A stretch of DNA of 64,000 nt from Trema orientale (taxonomy: Eukaryota; Streptophyta; Magnoliopsida; Rosales; Cannabaceae): positions 613,047 through 677,046 of the forward strand of contig JXTC01000092.1 in assembly GCA_002914845.1 (NCBI GenBank). The letters are read 5' to 3'. The notes beneath the pieces were generated by a model. The model was not told the origin of the DNA, searched no databases, and worked only from the letters and a program-made list of their open reading frames with translations. Below, one piece after another: positions 51,404 through 62,100 of the stretch. How positions within the stretch are numbered: the first letter of the stretch is position 1; the number at the start of each line of letters is the position of its first letter. The position numbers were made by a program, and so were the translations under genes.

Positions 51404-52885
51404 AATCGCAAATGAAAAACAGTTTACTCAATTATTAGATAATTTATAAAAGCTGCAAATTTAATTGTAACTATAAAAAGCTCAATTGTATCCATGCAAA
51501 GTGGTCTCTATTATATTAGTACTTGTTTGTTCGCATTTTTAGATATTATCTATATGTAACCAATTTAGATGATCTACGAATTAGAAGTAACATATTTGTG
51601 GTAGTTAATTTATAAAGAATAATTTTGTTTCAACCAAAACATCTTCAATTCCCTAATGATGAAGTAATTATTTATGGATACAAAAAGAAATTATATACAT
51701 GAATACATACTTAATTGACTCATTAATTAGTTTTTTGTCTCCTTGTAGACTGTGGATGTGATCATTGATGAAACATTCACTTCGGATCCGGTTGCCTACA
51801 ATTTGTCGAGCTTTCTCAAAAACACAAATGTTGAAGATCATGCTTGTTTCGCTTTCCTCACCAACCAAAGCCTATGGAGATACGATAAAATAATTCCAAA
51901 CTCAAACACTATAGGTAAGTTTAAGTACTTCCATGGAAATATTTTCATGCATATATGCTTGCGCTCGTTATGTTTTCTTAGCACTTATCTTATTTTCTAA
52001 AAAAAAAAAAAAACTAATTCTGATGTAATTAATTAGAGAAAAATATCCCTAACCTCTTAAATTTTCACCCGTTTTGTACTCCACTCAAAAATTTATATTT
52101 TAAAAAACCTTTAAATTGGCCCCAAAAAGAATATTAAATAAGAGGGGAGGGCTAAATAAGAATAAAAGATCTAGGGATCCTTATTGTACAAATCATTTAA
52201 CATATCAACTGATGTGATAAGACAGGTTCCATTCTTTCTAAGTTAAAATTATTACTAGTGAATCTTTCTAATGGTTTTCTAAAAAGAAAGTAAAAACTCC
52301 ATCACTAATTTTGAACGTTTCAAATGTAAAATTTCCAATAAATTCAGTTTTAGTAAACTGTAGGAAAACTTAAAAAGAAAAAAAAAATTAATGAGTTAGT
52401 TTGATTAAGTGTAATAATATTTTCTTCTAGTAAACACAAAGGTTTGATTATAGTTATTAATATTATCTGCGTTCTATATCTCGGTTTCTGATTTTGCATT
52501 ATGGAACATATGCATAACTACTTAACATCATCAATGGTTTGATTTGTCTTACAATTTTGTAATCTCTTTTGTGCTTTCGGAACATTATTTAATAATAATT
52601 TGAATACTTTTTAACAATTCTAATGTTTATAGTTTGTTGATTTAATGGTTGATCATTTATTATATGTGAATTCTCCTTCCATATTATCAGATTGGTACAA
52701 TGGAGCAGTTTCCCAACCACAGCTGGTTTTAGGAGATCTCATTGAAATTTTATTTCCTTCGGGAAATTATACTACCTCATATTTTAGAAATATTGCAAAG
52801 GTGGGTCATATATGAGCTATAAGGGTTGAAAGTAAAAATGGTATAATAAAGGCTTTCTTTTTCCTGTTTCTTTTTTCTTTTTCTT

Positions 52886-52943
<58 letters not shown>

Positions 52944-53079
52944 TTTTATGGTTTTTATAGCTAATAATTAACACCTGAATCACATGCAGGGTGAAGCAGT
53001 AGTAACCATCGGCCCTGACAAGTGCGACAAGAATGTATCTATGGCAATGGAGCCTACCATAGTACCTTGTGTATCGTAG
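44466..53079 (+). CDS. Predicted secreted protein resembling class III periplasmic substrate-binding proteins
   Basis: Eleven exons with GT-AG borders join in frame: 44466-44720, 45994-46096, 46400-46413, 47035-47253, 49848-49919, 50743-50832, 51062-51100, 51254-51358, 51749-51914, 52691-52800 and 52990-53079. They give 420 residues. [16 protein letters not shown] near the start is a signal-peptide-like segment (ATG at 44466, or 44511). The body follows the pattern of bacterial siderophore/cobalamin binding proteins (BtuF/FepB-like): [20 protein letters not shown] and [12 protein letters not shown], then [35 protein letters not shown] and [18 protein letters not shown] before a LFPSGN end. 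In bacteria these hand ligand to an ABC importer; no permease or ATPase is nearby. Homologues exist in plants to my memory, but their ligand is unknown to me. Cell-wall or secretory-route location is inference. No defects are seen. Introns 1 and 4 each hold a foldback repeat. Confidence 0.75.
45180..45595. repeat. Foldback repeat, TTACTAGTTACC family, copy 2
   Basis: Lies in intron 1 of the binding-protein-like gene. Inverted arms of roughly 100 bp share GAAAAGAATT, AAAAATACGG, TTTTTATTAAAAAAATAT and neighbouring words. Between them is a tandem unit whose start TTACTAG recurs at 45308, 45377 and 45446, a period of exactly 69 bp. Each unit holds small inverted words (ACTAGTTACC, ACTGGTTACCAGT, TATACTAGTTATAAATA). 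The third unit is shortened. This is the cleanest copy. Confidence 0.85.
47650..48480. other. GC-richer island and repetitive tail in intron 4
   Basis: 47690-47965 is GC-richer than its surroundings (words GTCGGCATGGTATCGGGACG, GAACTGACACCTTC, CACGCCAGGTCGTGCTCG) and looks like a fragment of a retroelement or other insert. 48060-48480 is made of loosely repeated words such as TTTGTGATACT and TGCTAGTTTT, with 'cgtgtaggtctaggcacg' at its start. No ends or domains could be defined. Confidence 0.3.
48950..49265. repeat. Foldback repeat, TTACTAGTTACC family, copy 3
   Basis: Lies in intron 4 of the same gene, in opposite orientation to copy 2. Its right arm, reverse-complemented (ACAAAAATACGAAAGTCA and ATTTTCGTACGATTTTTA), matches the left arm of copy 2 (ATAAAAATACGGAAGTCA and ATTTTCGTACGGTTTTTA). 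The core has about two units with TATTTATAACTAGTATA, AACTAGTAACCAGTAACCGG and TTCCAGAAACAGGTAAC. Confidence 0.8.
52889..52935. repeat. ATT microsatellite in intron 10
   Basis: About fifteen ATT units followed by a short TA run, in the last intron of the binding-protein-like gene. Confidence 0.9.
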
Positions 53080-53099
53080 GCCAAATTTGACGATTATAT

Positions 53100-54350
53100 A
53101 TTCCTAATAGTATCTTTAATTAACATCTTTCATAGCAAAGGTTGAGCTAATATTGTCAAGGAAAGAAATTCTTTTAAACCAAGACTGGTATTCATGAACC
53201 ACATATTCAAAACGACTTGAGAAATATAGGATACTCTTTATCCTTTTTTTTTTGGAATAAAAATCCATCTGTCGAAAGCGTGGGTGATATGGTGCCGATT
53301 GAATCCTCAAACCTACCACTGATATAGGAATCGTCTTGGTGCCTCATATCCGTTGTAGAAATAGTCCTCTTTGAATACTCGCAGTTAGTAGCGTTACAAG
53401 AACAACCACTACAAATTCTACCATTCAAGAGCACTCACTGGAATTGTTTAAGGCAGAGAGAGCGTATATTTTTTTCTGTGTTTATTTTTCTGTCTCAGGA
53501 AAATAAAAGGAGTCCCAGACTGATACGTACGTATCATTTCTAACTTATTAAGGATATTTCCTAATTGTTTAATTAATGAGAAATATTCTTTAATGAATAG
53601 GGAGATGATTAGTATTAAATGCGTCCAAATACAAATTTGACGCATTCACATATCAAAACCTATTAGAAATTATTACGTACATATTTTTATCCTGATTACA
53701 AGCCATTAATTACAATATTCTGATTAATGACAGAATATTTGCAAATGATCTCCTTTCACATTAGTCCACAATTATTGGGCCATGCACCAACTATGGGTAC
53801 CCAACAAGACTTTGGGCTAAAAAGTCCAACATCTCCAACTCGCACATAATGTGCATGACAAACATATCTCTCATCATCGTCCTACCTCTATTCATACTTG
53901 GCTAATGAGCAGTACGACCGTCGAGCTACCTGCAAAAGAAAGTTCAGGAGTACTATACTAAATATTATGAGGACTAGCATAGAACATCCCTAAGTGTCTC
54001 GTTATGCCCCAGACTTATTTAGCCACATCGGATCTAGCACCTCCAATTCCTCATATCTATATTTGGAAGCTATGCAGAGACCCCTCTTGTTCTTATGTTC
54101 ACAATTATACTGCTATTCCTAATAGCGATATCATTTATCGACAAAAAACATAAAACTTGGATGTATTACTAAATAATCTTCTTTTCGTCCTCGAATCAAT
54201 TAGCTTTGGTCTAATTGCTTTCTCAACAATATTCCTTTAGGTCGAATCAACCATGACCATAGGAGATATGTCAAAGTAGCATACATTAAATCTCCGCTTC
54301 ATGAAACAGTCAAAAGTGACATAGGGCACAATAAAGTATGAGATCAAAAT
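53100..54350 (-). mobile_element. Ty1/copia-type LTR remnant
   Basis: Read on the minus strand, an LTR-like start TGTTGGACTTTTTAGCCC lies at 53831. The sequence runs towards the stop of the preceding gene with words common in copia LTRs (GGGTACCC, TCATTAATCAG). The plus-strand sequence beyond 53832 starts TCTCCAACTCGCAC, a polypurine-tract-like boundary word when read in reverse. Coding domains are missing and the other end is unclear. Probably a solo or truncated LTR. Confidence 0.4.
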
Positions 54351-55421
54351 AGGTATAATGATCTATAAGAACTCAAACACTGAAGAAGCAGCTGGAAAAC
54401 ACGCCGGCGTCGACTTTCCTCCTGCAGTTGTTTTCCATTATCGATGGCGAATCAGGCAGCAACGGGTCTCAAAACTCCGACTGGCGACTCCTGGCGAGGC
54501 AATGCTTCAGATCCCTAAGGCGGTGGCCGTCGATGATGGCTGGAAATGCGGCATTGAGAGGTAGTCGTGAGCTTCCTTTTGAAGTTTTTTTTTTTTCTTT
54601 TTTTCCTTTGCTTCTGGGAAAGAAGCACGAGAGGGAGAGAGAGGGAGAGAGAGGGAGAGAGAGATGAATTAACTTTGACAAGTCCAAGTGGGTGTGGACT
54701 CCACCTAAAAAAGAGAAAAGAAAACAAATATATAAAATAAAAAATGGGTTTTCACAATTGTTATATTATCTGAGATTCTATTTTTTGTTGTAATTTTACG
54801 TCAAAAGAAAATGTTACATTATTGATAAATATATCATAATTAACCTGCCCTTTTGTTATAGTACTACTTCATATTTAATTGATGGAAGTTCTGCGTCTTG
54901 AATCTTGACGTTTATACATTCTAACTGCGATTCAATACGGCATTCAAGGTAGTCGAAGAGAGTTTTACAGAATATAACTATCACCTTGGTTAAGATTAAT
55001 TAAGAAAAAAAAAAGTAGACTCGGCTTTACCAAGAATAAGACAAGATTTTTTTGTTTATTTTTAATTTAAAAGAAAAACGTTGCATATAATATCAACTAT
55101 TTGTTCTTCCGCCCATAAAAGAAAAACGAACAAAAAAAAAAAAAAAGCACTATTACAAACCAAGCTAGTGAGTTTATAATTAACTCATCATCTCTAATGA
55201 ATGCAGTTTACCAAACATTTAATAATTCGCTTGGCAACATTTATATGTTTTTTTTTTTTTTAATTAAATGAAATGCGTAATTGTCCCCAAGACATTTGAC
55301 ATAATCTTCTTCGCCCACTTCACTTTTAAAATTAAAAAAAAAAACAAAAAAAACCAAAAATATAAATATTGTCAAACAAGATACTAATAATGAAACTATA
55401 ACTCACGCACAAACTCCAAAT
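54351..55421. other. Intergenic stretch, GC-rich island and A/T tracts
   Basis: 54395-54560 is a GC-richer island with a 24-codon frame beginning MANQAATG that ends in a stop; it is followed by a GAGAGAGGGA tract (54630-54663). The layout recalls the GC island plus GA tract at 39.87-40.19 kb and may be LTR-derived. The rest is AT-rich, probably including the 3' side of the UGT gene. Confidence 0.35.
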
Positions 55422-57716
55422 TTAGGATTTTGATGATGGCGCCAAAACCTCTTTGATCATCTTATCCAAATTCACAAAAGAAGAACCATGAGGCAAAATG
55501 GCTACCTCCGCTGCCCTCTTCCACTCCAAGGCCTTCTTTCTCATCTCCTTCCCTTTCTCGCCATCCATCAGCTCCCTTACGAGCTTTTCCACATCACCTC
55601 TCCTTACATCGGCATCTATTTCCATCCCGACCCCCCATTCACAGCACAAAAACCTGCAATTAGTCTGTTGCTCGGCGAAGAATGGCCAACAAATCATTGG
55701 CACCCCGACACTCAAGCTCTCGAGCGTTGAGTTCCAACCACAATGCGTTAGGAATCCCCCAATTGCAGGGTGACAAAGAACCAGCTCTTGCGGGCACCAA
55801 CTAGAAATCACGCTTCTCTCTCTTATCTCTTCCACAAACTCGGGCGGTAAAATCGCCGTCTCTCCAATGACAAGGTCTGGCCTTATGATCCATACAAAGG
55901 GTTTCTTGCTGTTGGCCAATCCCCAAGCAAACTCATTGAGATGCTCTGGTGTCATGGCCGTGATGCTGCCAAAGTTGACGTAAACAACTGATCTGGGTTC
56001 CTTTGAGTTCAGCCACTGAAGGCATTCGAGCTCTTCCTTCCAGAGATTGGACCCGATGGAAGACACATTTTTTGGTTGAGTCTTTTCGGCAAGCAGGTGG
56101 AGGGGGCCCAAAGTGTAAATTGGCGCTGGGAACATGGGCGAGAAAGCTTCCAAGACTTTGTGCTCTAGTGTTTCGAAAGTGTTTAAGATTATGGCAGAGG
56201 CCTTGGAAGATGCCTCAACCGCTCGTATAACGAAGTTTAGCATGATGTCGTTTGGATCTGTGGTGCGTATGAAAGTTGGAAGATCCTTCATTCGGATGTT
56301 GTTCATGCCTGGAACCCAGTCTATAACTGTATCCAAATACCCATTTGTTAAATGGCTCACATCTGCAAAATTAGTGTGTTTCTATTGTTAGCTTGAGATT
56401 TTGTATTTATATAATTGATTTTTTTTTTTATAAAAAAAAAAAAAAAAGAGAGAGGAAGAATAAAAGCATATGAAAGACCAAGGCACAATCCAAGGTAACC
56501 TAGCTAACACGATACGTCAACCACAATTTGTCGAATTCACGCAACGAAAAAAAAAAATCTTAAGGCAGCCAACACGATACGGCAACCTCAATTTGTCGAA
56601 TTCACACAACGAAAAAAAATCTTAAAACAGCCATCACTATACGTCAACCTCAATTTGTCGAATTCACACAACGAAAAAAATATCTTAAAAAACAATAAAC
56701 CACAACACAATTACTTGTGGTTGAAACTTAAAAGTAAACAGAAAACATATTACTATTAACTTAGGACTGAATATTTAGTAGTTTTGTTCATAGAAAAATT
56801 CTGAATGTTGACTAAATTTTTACTTTCTTTTACTAAAAAAAGAAGTCAATAATAAATGTCTGTTTCCTTTTTATAAGCTAATACACAAATTGAGTTAGTA
56901 CTTCTATAACTAGAAGTGTTTTTTTTTTTTTTTTTTCATTTATAAAAACGAAAAACTTTAGAACTAGTTCTTAATCATAGATTTTGTTAATAATCACAGG
57001 ATTTTTAGCGGAAATTATCATAAAACCATCTGTATAACTACAATTGTATAATTTCAATCCACTCAAAACAGAAAATAAATAAACATAATTTAAGCTCCTT
57101 AATTATCATTTTTTGAGACGAAAATTGGGAACAAACTCACAAGTTAAGCAATCATGAGTAATAAAGTCTATATATATATATATATATATTTCGTACCTTT
57201 CAATGGTACAAGACCTTTATCAACGAGTTTCCCATATTGTGTATACCCCATGAAGCCGCAGGTACTGACAGTCCAAAAGATCGCAACCGGTATTCCAAAT
57301 TCTTCCGCAGCTTTCAATGTGAATGGCATAGCGGCGTCCGAAACGACGCAGCTCACCCGCGGAACACCGCTGTCGTTTAGCCTGGCGAGAAGCGTCCGAA
57401 AGGGGCCCAGGCAGTTCTCTTCGACGGATCCGCAGAGAGACGGGATGTCCTGCGTGGCGTCGGCCTTTTGATCGGCCGGAGGAAGGCCGTCCGGGATCGA
57501 TTCGAAGCGAAAATCCGGCAAGCCATCGAGAAAGTGGGGCCCTCTCGATTTGAGGAGGCGGTTGTGGTTGAAGTGGTTGTTGACGAAGGTTATGTGGAAG
57601 CCTCTGTGGTGTAGAAGCTTGGCTAGCCTCATCATTGGGTTGACATGGCCTTGTGCTGGGAATGGGACGCACACTGCGTGAGGCTTAGTTTCTAAAGCTT
57701 GGGGAAGAGAAGCCAT
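55422..57716 (-). CDS. UGT85-like family 1 UDP-glycosyltransferase
   Basis: Family 1 UGTs move a sugar, usually glucose from UDP-glucose, onto small molecules in the cytosol. Two exons (57716-57197 and 56362-55422, GT-AG, one intron of 834 bp) give 486 residues, normal for the family. The N-terminal acceptor half has FPAQGHVNPM with the catalytic His24 and VVSDAAMPF with Asp127, the usual partner. The C-terminal half carries a full PSPG box beginning WCPQELVLCHPAIGGFLTHC and ending FFAEQQ. Its final Gln is typical of enzymes that prefer UDP-glucose. Wording such as GLVPLKDVSHLTNGYLDT, DWVPGMNNIRMKDLP and TFIRTTDPNDIMLNF fits the UGT85 group, and the intron sits at that group's usual place after GLVPLK. 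Reported UGT85 substrates are varied (cyanohydrins, iridoids, terpenols), so the acceptor cannot be named. Exon 1 is GC-richer than its surroundings. No defect is seen. Confidence 0.93.
57168..57190. repeat. TA microsatellite close to the UGT exon 1 donor
   Basis: A TA run begins only about 6 bp inside the UGT intron, next to the donor GTACGAAA. Another TA run lies at about 57771-57794, before the start codon. Confidence 0.85.
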
Positions 57717-57763
57717 ATTCTTGCACAGGTGCAGGGAGTAAAAGGGCTTCTTCTATGGTATAC

Positions 57764-57794
<31 letters not shown>

Positions 57795-58087
57795 GCAAAA
57801 TAAGGGCTAGAGCTAATATTACAGAGGGTAATTTTTGTACCAATTTTTAACATGAGTTAACATGTCTAACAATAGTGAATGGACTTCGTTTTAATGATAA
57901 ATATTGTTAAGACTATAATAAATTTTTTATTATGATAACAAGTAATTATAGAGATCAATACCAATCTAATCCTAAGGATCTGGATCGTCTGTCTCTTTGG
58001 CTGTCCACTTCTCTGTCCAACGAGTCCCACTTGCATTACCGGTACAAAGTCAGATAAATAAAACTGACCCCACTTTCAATGCGAAAA

Positions 58088-58336
58088 TCAAAAGGAATCA
58101 AAGTCCGTCCTCATATAGACCAGATTAAGCGGCACCTGAAGCTGAAGGAAGACATGGTGGAACCAGCGGTGGAAGTTGTCGGACGTCTCGAGCACGAGGA
58201 ATCGGTTATCGTTGTTGTTGAGGACCTCCCAATAGAGCGAGCGAGAGACGTCCACTGAATATTGAAATTGGGAATATGGATTTGTGAAAATTGTGGTTAT
58301 ATATTGAGTTTGATATTTATTGCCCATGATTTCCAA
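58088..58336 (-). other. Possible unrecognised gene fragment
   Basis: An 82-codon open frame on the minus strand has a globular-looking sequence (YSVDVSRSLYWEVLNNNDN, then RFLVLETSDNFHRWFHHVF and LQLQVPLNLVYMRTDFDSF). Its composition looks more like real protein than noise, and GC content is slightly raised, but I do not recognise the family and see no flanking exons. It could be a relic or the end of an unannotated gene. Confidence 0.3.
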
Positions 58337-58868
58337 CCGTGCAGAAAAAGAGAAAAATAAAAACTGGTTCTCTGTTTTTTTTTACACACGTAATGGGCAT
58401 GGCTGATTTTCAGAATGAGCTAAAGCCAGAACGTATAGAACAAATCAGAGATCAACACAATTTTGATCCACAAGTTTGTGAAATTCAATTAAGGTTCAAG
58501 ATTGTCCAATTTTTTTTTTTTTTTTTTCCGCATATTTTTATAATCTAATCAGTTCCATTAGATTCTTAGATCTGAAACCAAATTGATAAAGAAAATCAGC
58601 TCACAACCGATAAAAGGTAATCCCGTTAATATTCCCAACCTTTCCCCTGAGCTTGACGCCAAGAACTGTCCCTCTTACCCAACACGGCCTCGTTTGCGGC
58701 GCGCGGCCTTGCTGTTCTTGTATTTCCTATGCACCTAAGGACCTTGATTCGTAGAAATTAGACGAGAAATGAGAGAAGGAAATAAAACACTGTCAGGAAA
58801 ATGTTGGTTATAAAACAAAATCTCCAGTGAATTCAAGAGCTGCAAAACTCAGAAAGTTCAAACCGGAA

Positions 58869-58928
58869 ATGGCGTTGGAAGATAAATGTGGAGCATCTTC
58901 TCTCGCCTCTCGATACTGTATTAGCAAT
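58869..58928 (+). other. Possible first exon of a host gene ahead of the copia insertion
   Basis: An ATG opens a short frame (MALEDKCGASSLASRYCISN) that ends at a good donor-like AAT/GTAAGTATG. The copia LTR begins 68 bp later. If real, the retroelement would sit in the first intron of a gene that continues past the right edge. Only the splice-site context and codon look support it. Confidence 0.25.
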
Positions 58929-58995
58929 GTAAGTATGGGACCCCCTATTTTTAAACTCCACGTTTCTTAAAATAAAAAATAATAATAATACTAAC

Positions 58996-59154
58996 TGTTG
59001 AATTATTTTGTATCAATTAGAATTAATTACAAAATATTATAATTGTATATTTATAATTAATTAGGAGATATTTGTAATTAATTAAGAGATATTTTTTAGT
59101 CTTATAAATTATATCTTTTCAGAATGAATACATAAAAAAAAAACCATTTCTTCA
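58996..59154 (+). repeat. 5' LTR (159 bp) of the copia element
   Basis: It starts TGTTGAATTATTTTG and ends CCATTTCTTCA, with TG...CA termini, directly followed by the primer-binding site. The five bases before it are CTAAC, the expected left target duplication. The LTR is short for a copia element. Confidence 0.8.
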
Positions 59155-62100
59155 TGATATCAGAGAAGGTTTAAATCCTGTTTTCAAAAAAAAAAAAATC
59201 CAGCTCATCCCAAGGCCGAGGAAGGGGAGATCTTTCTTATAACCAAACTCAAACACCAAACAAACAAGTTCCTCCATATCAGTGGAGATCCTCGCTCATC
59301 AACAAGCCGGAAAAAAAAAATCGTTCTTTATATACCAGAAACCTTTTGATTACCAAATCCAAAATCAAACCATCACAGAAACTCAACCTAAAAACATTTA
59401 TCAAATCTCAAATCAAATCCAATCAACAAATACCCGAAATCAAACCTCTCAAATCGCAGTACACCGTGACCAACCCGCCGTTGTGATTGACGTGCTCATC
59501 TGCATCTCTACCTGCCCATTGCCGTGGTGATTGCCGTGATTCTGCACGTGGTGATTGATTTCATATTGTACGTGAACCTTGCTAATCTATCGTTGCCCTT
59601 CCCTGCACCTGTCGCAAAGTCCAAAACAGAGGACTTCATCCTCTTTCATCATTTTGGTATTCAACCGATTTCTTTTATTTTTATTGGGCTGAGCTTATTT
59701 GTTTGGACCTATTCCCTTACGTTTTGGGCCTGATCTTTTTCTTTTTCATTAGTTTAAGTTATTTTTGGACCTGTTATTAGTTTAAGTTATTATTTTAAGT
59801 TACCTTTTTATTTATTTATTTTTTTTTGTCGTTAGTCTAAGTTATTAGTTTTAAGTCCCAACAAAAAAAACAAAAAAAACAAAAACAAAAAAACAAAAAA
59901 GGCCCAAAAAAAAACAAAAAAACAAAAACAGAAAGGGCCAAAAAAAAAAAAAAAGAGGATGACCCAACAAATTGAATCTTCAGAAACCAAATCTATTCTA
60001 GTTCTTGTTCAGTCTGAGGGTGCCTTTAATGCCGGCATTATACTTACCGAAATAAATTATGATGTCTGGTCTCAATTGATGGAAATGCATATTGCTGAAC
60101 GAAAAAAATTCTCCTACATCATAGGCAAATCAACTCCACCTTCTGTGTCGGATAAGAGATATGAGAAATGATATGCTGAAAATCAGAAAATGAAACGTTG
60201 GCTTCTGATGTCCATGACTCCTGAAATTATGAAGCGATATCTCCGTGTTCCCACTGCCCGTGAAATCTGGAATGCTTTATCCAAAGCCTTTTATGATAGA
60301 ACTGATGAGATGTAAGTCAACTCCCTACATCAGAAAGCTTTTTCAGCCAAACAAAGTACTAAATCACTTTCTTTCTATTATGGAGAGTTAACCGAAATAT
60401 TCTAAGAACTTGATCATCGTGATAGAGTGGTCATGAAGAACCCTGAGGATGTGGTAGCATACCGATAGTCCATTGAATGCACTCGAGTCCACATCTTTCT
60501 TGCTGGATTGGATACAAGCTTTGATCAACTTCGGCGAGAAATTTTACGTCACGAGCCACTTCTAAGTCTGGAAGAATGTTATTCCTTAGTCCGTCGTGAG
60601 AACTTCCGATCAACTGCTTTCCATGAAGAAACTACCAAGCCTCCGCACGATTCTCTCCACAACGACCCAGTCAAACATCACAGGATCAACCCAAACCCCC
60701 AAACCCAAAGAATTCCACCTTCGAAAAAGGCTCCTTGAAATGCACTCACTGCAATCAAAATGGTCATACCAAAAATCAGTACTTTGAGTTGATTGGATAT
60801 CCAGATTGGTGGGACCCAGCACGTCATCGGAATACTAAGAGACCATCTTCGATAGCTCTCACTCAAACAAAAGCAGCCGATGTTTCATCTACTTCATCAG
60901 GACTAGTAACCACCACTGGAGAAGGTAAGGTTTTGAATATTTTTTCACCTGTTTTGAATAATGCATGGATAATTGATTCTGGTGCCACTGATCATATGAC
61001 ATTTGATGTGCGACATGTTTCTACCCTGAAACCTTCATCCAGGAACTGTGTTTCTACTGCTAATGGTAATACTAACACAATTCTTGGTGAAGGGTCCTCC
61101 AATCTTACTAAAACTTTACACCTTAATTCTGTATTAGTGGTACCTTCCTTAAACTATAATCTTCTTTCAGTTTCTCAAATCACTAATACCTTGTCCTGTA
61201 TGGTTATTTTTGGTCCTAATTCTTGTATATTTAAGGATATTCAGACTCAACAAACGATTGATTATGGTATTAAGAAAGGGATGTTGTACTACTTGGATCT
61301 GGAGTCAACAAAGTCCACCAAACTTCAACAAGCTTTAGCTGTGAACAGTACCACTTCCTCCAAGAAGATGACTGAGGTTTGGCTTTGGCATCGTCGTTTG
61401 GGCCATGCCTCTTTTGGTTACGTAAAACGGTTGTTTCTTACTTTGTTTACTGATTTGGATATGTCTAGTTTCAAATGTGATGTTTGTACACTTGCAAAAA
61501 GCCATCGTGCTTTATTTTCTTTAAGTTTAAATAAAAGTCCAACTCCGTTTATGGTTATTCACTCTGATGTTTGGAGTCCTTCCAAAGTTTCTACATTGGG
61601 AGGTGCTCATTGGTTTGTTACCTTTATCAATGATTGTATTCGGATGACTTGGTTATACTTGATGAAATCTAAATCAGAAGTTACAATATTATTTCAGAAG
61701 TTTTATAACACTGTACGTACACAATTTAATGCTCAGATACAAGTACTTCGAAGTGATAACGGGGGAGAATATCATAGCACTGAACTCCAACATTTTTTGG
61801 ACTCTCATGGCTCAATTCATCAAACCAGTTGTCCAGATACACCACAGTAGAACGGTGTTGCTGAACAAAAAAACAGACACTTATTAGAGGTTGTTCGCGC
61901 TTTGCTCATTGAAGCACACATGCCCCTTTGCTACTGGGGCGAAGCTCTTCTCTCTGCCGCCTATCTCATAAATCGGGTTCCATCGAGGATGCTCAACTTT
62001 CAAACACCATTTCAAGCACTTACAGATGCTGTTGTAGCACCCACAGTCCCCAATCTAACTCCCTATATCTTTGGTTGTATTGCCTACGTTCATATACCCA

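Noticed and set aside
53116-53645. Overlapping minus-strand frames after the binding-protein-like gene
   Set aside because: They fall in sequence that looks like a copia LTR, with no conserved domain.
55488-55773. Plus-strand frames over the UGT gene
   Set aside because: They are antisense to the PSPG-box exon, which has a clear family match.
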